Shown here: one piece after another, positions 7,421 through 15,391 of the stretch
Layout: the number at the start of each line of letters is the position of its first letter
Position numbering within the stretch: the first letter of the stretch is position 1
Source: Mesostigma viride
Taxonomy: Eukaryota; Streptophyta; Mesostigmatophyceae; Mesostigmatales; Mesostigmataceae
Length of the DNA: 20,546 nucleotides
NCBI GenBank assembly: GCA_009746045.1
Contig: RPFO01001762.1
Location: 1-20,546, forward strand
Reading direction: 5' to 3'
Translations under genes and position numbers: made by a program
The notes under the pieces: model-generated
Seen by the model: the letters and a program-made list of their open reading frames with translations, nothing else
Database searches by the model: none
Told to the model about the DNA's origin: nothing

Positions 7421-8806
7421 TTACGACGCGAAACGCTTGCCGCCCATACCGGACGCGATCGCCATCACGTTGAAGGAGCGCGCGTAGATCTCGATGACGC
7501 CCTTCGGGATGCGGGCCGTCGTGCTGTTCTTCTGGAGACCCAGCAGAACCAGCTTGACGGTGTCGAGCCGGCTGAAATTCAGCGAGCCGGTGGGCTTCCA
7601 GTTCTCGGGCTCGAGGGAGAACGGGATGACGTACACGTGGCCCATCTTCGGCAGGCGCGTGTGGGTCTGCAGAGGCAGGATGTAGCTGAAGTAGATCGGG
7701 TCGCGGCCCTCGCCGAACATCTGCTGCGAGTTGAGAGTCAGGTTGGCCTTCTCGAACAGGTGGCCGTCCCCGAACTTGCTATTCTTATTCTTGAAATTCC
7801 AATACGCCGCCGTCGGGTCGGGAGACGTCTCCGGATCCGACAGACGGTTATCGGCTTTGTAATAGAAAATGAGTTCCTTCACGGGATGACTGAACGACAG
7901 GGCGATGGTCTCGAGGCCGGACCCCTCGGTCACGTAATGAGAGTAGTGCTGGGTCTCGGTGATCAGGTACTGGTGCCGCTCCTCCGCGAACTGCTTGCGT
8001 TCGAAATCGTCCAGGTATACGAATCGACACACGAGCCGCAACTTGGCGATGTCGTCCATAGACTCCATCATCGCGTTGCGGTAACCGTCCACGCCCGAGA
8101 GTGTGGCCCACGTCTGCGGGTCGCGGCTCAAGGTGGTGCCGGGGTACTTGTTCCCGCCCGCCATCTGCGTGAAGATCGCGTCCTTGCTGTTGAGCGTCAC
8201 GACGACCTTGGCGTCGTGGTACTGCAACGCGATCATGGGGAGAGCCATGCCGTCCTCGAGGCAGAACGAGAACTGCAAGGGGACGTAGATGTAACTCTTC
8301 CTTCCGCCGGTCTGTCCTCCGTTCTCGACGCGGACCGACCCGCCGTGCCGCGCGGGAGTGTTCTCCACGTAGGACGTCGACGGGTCGCGGGACAGCTGGT
8401 CGTAGACGTGCATGAACTCGCCGGTCATCTCCTCGATGACGGTTCCTCCGATCTTGAACTCGACCTTTTTGATGAGGATGCGCGCGATATCGTCATAGAA
8501 CGGGTCGAAAATCTTCCACCACGCCGATCCGAAAGGAGGAGAAGGATTGTTGTTCCACTCCCTGATGGGCGGAAGTTCGAGATACAGGAACATCTTCGAG
8601 ACGAGATCGCCGCTCTTCGGGATCTGGAACGTCACCTCCCTGCCGAACCCCTGGTTCCCGGCGACGGACACGACCTCCGTGTCCTCGAACGAGAAGTTGG
8701 TGTGGCGGGGGTAGATCGACTTGAAGAAGGTCTTGACGGGCGAGACGGTGAGCGAGGCGTCCTGCGGACCCTTGGCGCGGAGGACGAGGACCGGACAGCC
8801 AGACAT
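7421..8806 (-). CDS. Major capsid protein paralogue MCP1 (461 aa)
   Basis: Complete double-jelly-roll MCP of the NCLDV type. The N-terminal signature is RAKGPQDASLTVSPVKTFFK followed by SIYPRHTNFSFEDTE. First jelly roll (D1) covers about residues 15-212, closing with ALPMIALQYHDAKVVVTL. Second jelly roll (D2) runs from about 255, opening with FVYLDDFERKQFA. It includes FGDGHLFEKANLTLNSQQMF and GRDPIYFSY, and ends GMGGKRFAS. The D1-D2 linker is short (about 40 residues), and the total length is close to a minimal MCP, so this is the best candidate for the bulk capsomer protein. MCPs form trimeric hexagonal capsomers of the icosahedral shell. The frame is intact. A copy of the 18-base element lies 4 bases before the ATG. 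Confidence 0.95.
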   Translation of the reverse strand: MSGCPVLVLRAKGPQDASLTVSPVKTFFKSIYPRHTNFSFEDTEVVSVAGNQGFGREVTFQIPKSGDLVSKMFLYLELPPIREWNNNPSPPFGSAWWKIFDPFYDDIARILIKKVEFKIGGTVIEEMTGEFMHVYDQLSRDPSTSYVENTPARHGGSVRVENGGQTGGRKSYIYVPLQFSFCLEDGMALPMIALQYHDAKVVVTLNSKDAIFTQMAGGNKYPGTTLSRDPQTWATLSGVDGYRNAMMESMDDIAKLRLVCRFVYLDDFERKQFAEERHQYLITETQHYSHYVTEGSGLETIALSFSHPVKELIFYYKADNRLSDPETSPDPTAAYWNFKNKNSKFGDGHLFEKANLTLNSQQMFGEGRDPIYFSYILPLQTHTRLPKMGHVYVIPFSLEPENWKPTGSLNFSRLDTVKLVLLGLQKNSTTARIPKGVIEIYARSFNVMAIASGMGGKRFAS

Positions 8807-8834
8807 TGTCGTATACTACCCGGAAAGATTTTTT
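8807..8834 (-). promoter_or_regulatory. Late-type promoter element of MCP1
   Basis: On the minus strand an A6 run (8829-8834) precedes the 18-mer TCTTTCCGGGTAGTATAC (8811-8828), 4 bases before the ATG at 8806. Confidence 0.6.
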
Positions 8835-8873
8835 CTTGGCGAAAAACCCTTTGCCGCGATCGCGCGACAAGGC

Positions 8874-11800
8874 TTACGAGGCGAAGCGCTTGCCGCCCAT
8901 GCCCGACTGGATGCGCACGAGGTTGAAACTGCGCGCGTACACGTCGATGGTGCCGGAGGGGATGCCGCCCTGGACGAGAGACCGAGGCCCTTGAGGTGCA
9001 GCTTGACGCTGTCCAAGCGGGACATGTTCACGCTGCCGGTGGGCTTCCAAGACTCGGGCTTGAGCGCGAAGGGCATGACGTACACGCGCGCGTTGTTCTC
9101 CACGCGCGTGTGGAAGTCGGCGGGGACCAGGTAGGAGAAGTACACGGGGTCGCGGCCGTCGCCGTACAGGTTCTGGGAGTTGAGCGAGATGTTGGCCTTG
9201 GTGAACAGGTGGCCGTCGCCGAACTCGCTGTTGTCGTTGTAGAACTTCCAGTAGGCGTTATAGCCGAAGTCGGCGTCCGAGCGGAACTTGTTCGAGGCGA
9301 AGGAGAGGTCGGACGGCTTGAACCAGAACAGCAGCTCCTTGACGGGGTGGTTGAACCGCAGCTCGAGGTCGAGCTCGTTTTCGCCGCCGACGTGCTGCTG
9401 GAAGAACTGCGTCTCGGTGATCAGGTACTCGTGGCCGTTGAGCGCGAACTGCTTCCTCTCGAAGTCGTCGAGGTAGAAGAAGCGCGCGACGAGCTTGCAC
9501 TCGAAACTGGGCGGGTTGGCGATCCATTCGATGCGCGGGTGGACAAAATCCTGGGTCGGTGCGCCACCCACCGCGTACCGAAGGTAATTGGGGATCGAGG
9601 AGGCGCCGATGGTCATGGTGTAGTCACCGCTGCCTGCTCCGGTAACAGGGGCGGACGATAAAGACTCGGCGATCCTCACGGTGATGCTGTCCAAGCGGCC
9701 ACTTGTCGAGTCCGTGGTCCACCCGGTCACGGAAAAGCGGTACGATCCCTGGGTGTCGATGAGGTACGCCCAGTCCTTGCCGAGGTTCTCCAACTTGGAC
9801 GGCCCGCGAGTAGCAACGAACTTGGTGTTCGGTTGCGCGGCCAGGATTTGGCGAACAACGGGCAACCGGGCGGCAAACGGACTGATGCCGGAGGTCGCGG
9901 CCACGTCGGCGGGCGTGAGTAAGGCGTTGTAAAATGACACGGAGTCCCACACGGTGTTCGTGGTAAAGTCGGACCCGGAGCTCGGACCGTTGCCCAGGTA
10001 AAGCTTCTTTTCCGAGATGTTCGGGGATACCATTCGTGGCCAGAGAGGGTGCAATAGCTTCTGTTGTCCGTCCACGTACACCTTGTACATGTCGTTATTG
10101 TTTCGGTAAAGTCCTCGCCATACAGTGACTTCGGTGATTGTGAGTTTCGCCTTAGGCGACTTCTGAGCATCTGAGAATGGACCGATACACAAATTAACGG
10201 CCGTCATCGAGTCCGGAGTGTAACCGGTAACGAGAGCGGCCTGAGTACCGTCGATATATACGGCAATGACCTGACGATTAAGGCTGTCATTGTGGTCAAG
10301 TCCCGCGTCTCCATACTTGTTTAGTCCCGGTCCCGGAACCTGTGTCGGCAGTTTTGATATCACGATGGTATGTGCCCCTGTAGTTACAGTATATATTGTC
10401 TCTGTCGGGGCGACGGCGGTGTTAGACTGTGTCAACAATTTCAGCTGTGTTCCGGCCGGACTCAACATCATCGCAATCCTATTTTTTTGATTCGTGAGAC
10501 TAGCATTATAGAGATCACCTCCCAATTGAAATAATGGCGTCCAATTGCTGTCGGTGCTCACGAGATTATACTTGAATGACAACGACCATTCCGACTGCGC
10601 CGGGTTGGGGACGATCGGACCGATCGGAATTAACGCATGTTCGTACGCGCCAGTCGTGACAAAATCTGATGCTGAATTCGTCCAAGTAAGCACGCCAGAA
10701 GTAACCGACAAGTTTGAAGTCGATGCAGGATACAATACAGCTGTCGCGGTCCCGCCGGTCCCCTTGTTGGTGAGACCCGTGTCTGATTTAAACCATAGTC
10801 CATGCGCAGTTCCTTCTGCCGGAATAACACCACTAGAATACCCCGTTACTCGCGTCAACGCCAGCGTGTGTTTCTTTCCATTGCCGACGTTTAACCTGGA
10901 CTCCGGCCATGTCGACATCGTCGATGTCGACCCGTTGCTAGAAGCCTCCAGTATCAATTCGCCGAGCCTACCGGCCTTCAATCGTACACCCTCAGTAGCA
11001 GATCCGTACTCGAGCAGCTGATTACCCTTGGTAGCGTTCGCCTCGACGAGAGATGTGACGGACGTGACGATAGACAAGGTTTCTTGGGCGCCCTTGAAAG
11101 CAGCATTCGACAGGTCTGCAACAGCACGATTGGTGGTGGAAGTGTACCCCTGTCCAGAAGCCACGACGGTGCCGCCTTGATTTGTGTAATCAATAAGATC
11201 AAAAGAGGCCGAAACAGCGCCGGCAGCCGAGTTGGTGAGGTTACCGTCAAAGTTCCATTGTCCTGTTGCGGTTGTAAGCGCCCCGGAGGGTGTATTGTAA
11301 GGGAAACCGGAGTAGTTGATAGGAGTACCTGTCGTGTCCACCCTCACGGCGGTAGAATAGTGGGTGAAAATGTCATCGGCGTCCGCGAACTGGACCTTGA
11401 TGATCACGTCGTGGTGTTGGATGGCGATCATAGGAAGGGCAAGACCGGGGTCCATTGTGAACGAGAACTCGATCGGGATGTAAACGTGCTGGCGTTTCGA
11501 GCCGTCGCAATACTCGTAGATGTCGCCCCTCTCGTCAAACTTGACGCTGCCGCCGTGACTCGTCGGAAGGTTGTCCACGCTGCTCTTGTGCCCCTTCTTC
11601 GTGAGGATGTCCATCACGTGGAGGTAATCGCCCGTCACGCGCTCGATACTGAATCCGCCGATGCACAGCTCGACGTACTTGATCAAGATGCGCGCAAAGT
11701 CCTTTGCGAACGGGGAACTGTCCGGGTACGGGAACTCGGCCATGTCGATGTACAGCATGACCTTATGCAGCAGATCGCCAGACCTCGGGATCTTGAACTC

Positions 11801-11974
11801 GACCAACTGGCCGTATCCCATCACACCCGCGGATTGGGTGATCTCGGCGTCCTCGATCGCGAAGTTGGTGTGGCGCGCCCACGTGGCCTTGAAGAACGTG
11901 ATTTCGGGGTCGACGACCAGGTTGACGTCTTGGCTCCCCTTGCTCCGAATCCACATGACCGCGCAGGAAGACAT
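8874..11974 (-). CDS. Major capsid protein paralogue MCP2 with an inserted LamG-like domain (about 1033 aa, frameshift at C-terminus)
   Basis: Residues 1-205 are a normal MCP first jelly roll (SKGSQDVNLVVDPEITFFKA, ARHTNFAIEDAE, LALPMIAIQHHDVIIKVQF). Residues from about 820 are a normal second jelly roll (FFYLDDFERKQFALNGHEYL, FGDGHLFTKANISLNSQNLY, GRDPVYFSY). Between them, about residues 211-812 form a Ser/Thr/Gly-rich beta insertion. Its second half looks like a LamG/concanavalin-type lectin fold: WSLSFKYNLVS, then RQVIAVYIDGTQAALVTGY, then LYLGNGP and VWDSVSFYNALLTPADVAA. The last 33 codons (ending SGMGGKRFAS, stop at 8874-8876) are in a different frame from the rest, and one base is missing near 8980-8985. 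Total length is about twice that of a usual MCP. The insertion probably projects from the capsomer surface and could bind glycans; that is inference. Confidence 0.93.
9541..11344 (-). other. Insertion of lower GC inside MCP2 encoding a LamG-like region
   Basis: This stretch is absent from MCP1, MCP3 and MCP4. It is visibly less GC-rich than the flanking jelly rolls: 28/60 GC at 10141-10200 against 39/60 at 9061-9120. It stays in frame throughout, which argues for selection on the encoded product. The N-terminal half (about residues 211-450) is a repetitive Ser/Thr/Gly/Ala beta sequence, reminiscent of phage fibre or adhesin stalks. The C-terminal half (about 455-690) carries the LamG-like pattern. 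A further beta region (about 735-800) joins back to the capsid fold. Confidence 0.75.
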
Positions 11975-12006
11975 GAGAGGCTATATCTTGACCGGAGATT
12001 TTTTTT
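11975..12006 (-). promoter_or_regulatory. Late-type promoter element of MCP2
   Basis: Minus-strand A8 run (11999-12006, overlapping the MCP3 stop codon) followed by TCTCCGGTCAAGATATAG (11981-11998), 6 bases before the ATG at 11974. The whole intergenic space is 30 bases. Confidence 0.6.
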
Positions 12007-13678
12007 ATGACGCGTACCTCTTGCCTCCCATCCCCGACTGGATGGAAAACAGATTGAAATTGCGAGCGTACACGGAAATGGTGCCAGGGGGGATGGTCCC
12101 GAGACCCGTCAAGACCAACTTGACGTCGTCGAGACGAGACATGTTGACGCTGCCCGACGGCTTCCAGGATCCGGGGCTTAGACACAGGGGAATCACGTAG
12201 ATGCGGTGGTCGGAATCGTACCGCTTATGGAACTGAGTCGTGGTGACGTACGAGAAGTACACGGGGTCGCGGCCGTCGCCGTACATGTTCTGGGAGTTGA
12301 GGATCAAGTTCGCCGACTTGAACAGGTGGCCCTCTCCAAAAGAACTGTTCGGGTTCCGGAAAGACCAGTAGCCCTTGTAGAACCCCTTGGCGGTGGTCTC
12401 GGCCTCGCTGTAGTTGTCCGGGCGGTAGAAGAAGATCAGCTCCTTGGTGGGATGGTTGAACTTGAGATCAATCGTGACCTGCTCTTGTCCGTTGACGTAC
12501 TGCGTGTGCAGCTGGTTTTCCGTGATCAGAAATTCGTGGTTATCCTTGGCGAACTGCTGCCTCTCAAAGTCGTCGAGGTAGATGTAGCGACACAACAGAC
12601 GACATGCGAACTTGGGCGGGAGGGCGCTCCACTCGCTCCGCTTGTTCGCGACGGTTTGGACGGCCAGGGTATCGAACTTGTCCTCGTCCTTGATGGTGTT
12701 GTTGCTCAGATGGAAGATCGCAGACGTGCTATATGCCGGGATCTTGAACGATATGTTCAGCATGCCGTCCGTGTTCAAAACCGGATCCGTTACCTCGCCA
12801 CGAATATCCTGAATCCTGTCGCTGTAGTAGGCGTTGTCGATTACGTACTGGATCCAGTACCGATCGCCGGTCTCGGACACCAACTGACACATCTCGTTAC
12901 CGTAGCTGCCCTCGACGAACATCTTGCGGATCAGCGAGCGGAGGTGGATTGTGTTGTCGCGCCACACAGGGGAATTGCTGTTCAATGTGTCCTTGATGGT
13001 CGCCCCGATGACGCCCGGGATGGAATCGTACAGCGGCCGCGAGAGGGTGTAGGACGTGAAGATCTTTTCGGCAGTGTGGAACTTGACCTTGACGCGGACC
13101 TCGTGCCACGACAGCGCGATCATGGGGAGGGCGAGGCCGGGGTCCTGGGTGAACGAGAAGTCCAGAGGGATGTAGATGTACTGGGGCGCGGTCCCGTCAA
13201 AACTTTCGGCGATCTTGCCGTCCTTGCTGAACTTGACGGATGCACCGTGGCGCACGGGCATGTTCTCGACATAGCTCGCGTAGTCGGTCCGCTCGAGGAT
13301 GTCCCAGACGTGCAGCATGTCCCCCGTCACGCGCTCGATGTTGTAGCCGCCGACGTTGAACTCGACGTAGTCGATCAAAGCGCGAGGGAAGTCCCAGATG
13401 AACGGGGAGAAGTCGCCGTTCCATTCGGGGACGGGATCCATCTGCATGACGAGATAGACCCTGGTGATGAGGTCGCCGGCGCGCGTCAACTTGAACTCCA
13501 CCATCTGTCCGTAGTTGGCCTGTCCCGTCGCCTGCGTGATCTCGGTGTCCTCCCACGAGAAGTTGGTGTGGCGCGGATAAATGGACTTGAAGAGCGTGAC
13601 TTCCGGCTGGCTCACGAGGGCGATGTCCTGCGGTCCGCGGGCCTTGAGCATCATCATCGTCGCACCGGAGGAAGACAT
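12005..13678 (-). CDS. Major capsid protein paralogue MCP3 (557 aa)
   Basis: Complete double-jelly-roll MCP. D1 signatures are KARGPQDIALVSQPEVTLFK, YPRHTNFSWEDTEITQ and GLALPMIALSWHEVRVKVKF. D2 signatures are YIYLDDFERQQFAKDNHEFL, FGEGHLFKSANLILNSQNMY and GRDPVYFSY, with the C-terminus SGMGGKRYAS. The D1-D2 junction (about residues 209-352) carries an insertion of roughly 140 residues (includes DSIPGVIGATIKDTLNSN and YYSDRIQDIRGEVTD) with no visible similarity to the MCP2 insertion. The frame is intact. It shares a divergent intergenic region with MCP4. Of the four paralogues it is most similar to MCP1 and MCP2 in D2. Confidence 0.95.
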   Translation of the reverse strand: MSSSGATMMMLKARGPQDIALVSQPEVTLFKSIYPRHTNFSWEDTEITQATGQANYGQMVEFKLTRAGDLITRVYLVMQMDPVPEWNGDFSPFIWDFPRALIDYVEFNVGGYNIERVTGDMLHVWDILERTDYASYVENMPVRHGASVKFSKDGKIAESFDGTAPQYIYIPLDFSFTQDPGLALPMIALSWHEVRVKVKFHTAEKIFTSYTLSRPLYDSIPGVIGATIKDTLNSNSPVWRDNTIHLRSLIRKMFVEGSYGNEMCQLVSETGDRYWIQYVIDNAYYSDRIQDIRGEVTDPVLNTDGMLNISFKIPAYSTSAIFHLSNNTIKDEDKFDTLAVQTVANKRSEWSALPPKFACRLLCRYIYLDDFERQQFAKDNHEFLITENQLHTQYVNGQEQVTIDLKFNHPTKELIFFYRPDNYSEAETTAKGFYKGYWSFRNPNSSFGEGHLFKSANLILNSQNMYGDGRDPVYFSYVTTTQFHKRYDSDHRIYVIPLCLSPGSWKPSGSVNMSRLDDVKLVLTGLGTIPPGTISVYARNFNLFSIQSGMGGKRYAS

Positions 13679-13711
13679 GGAATTCGCGTATACCCATTCC
13701 CGAGAAAAAAA
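13679..13711 (-). promoter_or_regulatory. Late-type promoter element of MCP3
   Basis: Minus-strand T7 run (13705-13711) followed by TCTCGGGAATGGGTATAC (13688-13705), 9 bases before the ATG at 13678. Confidence 0.6.
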
Positions 13712-13770
13712 GTTGCCGCGTCCGCGTGCTGCGGGTACCGCAAATTATGTCTTCTCCTAGTACTACTAGA

Positions 13771-15391
13771 ATGGCGTCTCAAGACATCACGGCCCACTTG
13801 ACGTGGCTCGCGTGCAAGGGCGCGTTCGACGCGTTCCTGACCGTCAACCCGGAGAAAACGTTCTTCAAGACCGTCTACTCGCGACACACGAACTTCAGTT
13901 GGACGGACGTCGAGATCTTGCCCGACGTCCCTCCCGTGTACGGCGGCGAGGTGCGTTTCAAGGTGCCGCGATTGGGCGACCTCGTGACGCAGATGTACCT
14001 CTACTACAACATCACGAAACTGAACTACGGCGTCGCGCAGGTGTACGTCGCCCGCGACTCGGTCGCCGCGGACGGTGTAACGCCGACCAATCCGGGTGTC
14101 GACGTGACCGACACGCGCGTGACCGCGGCGTTCAAGGCGTCCGATTACCCCTTGACGGCGGACGCGGACTACGACGGGATCACCCACGAGAAGTTCCAGC
14201 CGGCATGGATCGACCACCTGGGGTACGTGCTGACAAACACGGTGGAATTGTGGGTGGGCGGGAGCTTGATCGAGAGCCACACGGGCGACTTTTTGCACAC
14301 GTGGGACTACCTGACGCGCAACACGGAGGAGAGCGTCATCCACGGACTCCCGTCCGAACACGGGGGGCGCAACAACGTGGGGACCGCACACGACCAGCAC
14401 GTGTACGTCCCGCTGCGTTTCTTCTTCAACACGCATTACGGCACGGCGCTGCCCATCGTGGCGCTGCAGTACCACGACGTCGAGGTGGTGTTGAAGATGA
14501 ACGCCAAGCCGCTCCGCCACGACTATACCAACTATTTCGAGAAGATCCCGTTCCGCGTGCCGCCGGCCACGGACCCGGACCGGTGGAGGAAGAAGAGCGT
14601 GACGGTGTGTACGGGCGACGAGCACACGGCCGTGGTGGACACCGGCAGGCCGTTGGACAGGCTGGACATGGGGGGAGATCAAGGCCTTACGACTGGTGAC
14701 GCGGTACGTGTTGCTGGATGAGTTCGAGCGGAAACAGTTCTCCCAGGGGACGCACACGTACTTGTTCACGGAGACGAAGCACTTGGACTTCCCCCTGACC
14801 AAGCGGGACAAACTGGTCAAGGAGTTCCCGCTCGACACGGTGTCCGGGACGTGCAAGGAGCTGATCTTCTTCTTCCGGGCGGACCACCGGCGCCTGGAGG
14901 GGAGCGACGAGAAGAACACGAACGAAGAGTACTGGAACTTCGAGGGGAACCGTCCGTTCGCTCGCAACGACATGTTGGACAAGGGGTCGTACTTTGTGCG
15001 GACGTTCGGCCGACAGATGACGCACATCGACAACGCGTTTTTCGACAAGGCGACGGTCACTCTGAACAACAGCGATCTGTACAACCCCCCTCGCGACCCG
15101 CTGTGGTTCAACTTCTTTCTGCCGTCCGAGTTCCACAAGCGGATTCCGGTGGAGAACTCGTTCGAGATGATCTACTTCGTCCCGTTTTCCTTGCGACCGG
15201 AGGACGACCAGCCGACAGGGAGCCTGAACCTGAGCAGGGTGGACCGGGCGACGCTGAAATTCTGGTTCCGCGCGATCCCGGGACTGAAGGACGGCGCGGT
15301 CATGTCGAACGGAAGGGTGCACGTGTACGCGCGGGTCATGAACATCTTCGAGGTCAGCAACGGCCACGGACGGAAACTGTTCCTAAATTAG
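13771..15391 (+). CDS. Major capsid protein paralogue MCP4 (frameshifted at a G6 run, about 539 aa)
   Basis: Divergent MCP on the plus strand. D1 carries LACKGAFDAFLTVNPEKTFFK, YSRHTNFSWTDVEILPD and GTALPIVALQYHDVEVVLKM. D1 also holds an extra segment of about 70 residues (around VAADGVTPTNPGVDVTD) where the other paralogues have a short loop. D2 opens with YVLLDEFERKQFSQGTHTYL and ends NIFEVSNGHGRKLFLN, departing from the GMGGKR ending of the others. D1 and D2 lie in different frames; the switch is at the GGGGGG run at about 14670-14675, consistent with one extra G. I choose the ATG at 13771; an in-frame ATG at 13747 would add 8 residues. The stop codon overlaps that of the convergent LysM gene. 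Confidence 0.88.

Noticed and set aside
8816-8873. Extension of MCP2 to 8816 with an Arg/Ser/Ala-rich C-terminus.
   Set aside because: The expected MCP ending (SGMGGKRFAS) is present in the neighbouring frame and stops at 8874; the longer ending is an out-of-frame reading.
11999-12006. Intrinsic terminators at the A/T runs between MCP genes.
   Set aside because: No GC-rich hairpin precedes them. They sit at a constant position upstream of the 18-base element, so they look like part of the promoter.
12206-13801. Long plus-strand open frame antisense to MCP3, and similar long frames antisense to MCP1 (7019-8926), MCP4 (13654-15138) and the LysM gene (15724-16596).
   Set aside because: They are products of strong G/C bias at third codon positions on the real strand. 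Their translations are Arg/Val/Asp/His-rich with no recognisable domains.
14668-14680. Programmed ribosomal frameshift in MCP4 at the G6 run.
   Set aside because: The other MCPs are in a single frame, no slippery heptamer of the usual type is seen, and similar indels at other homopolymers occur across the window.
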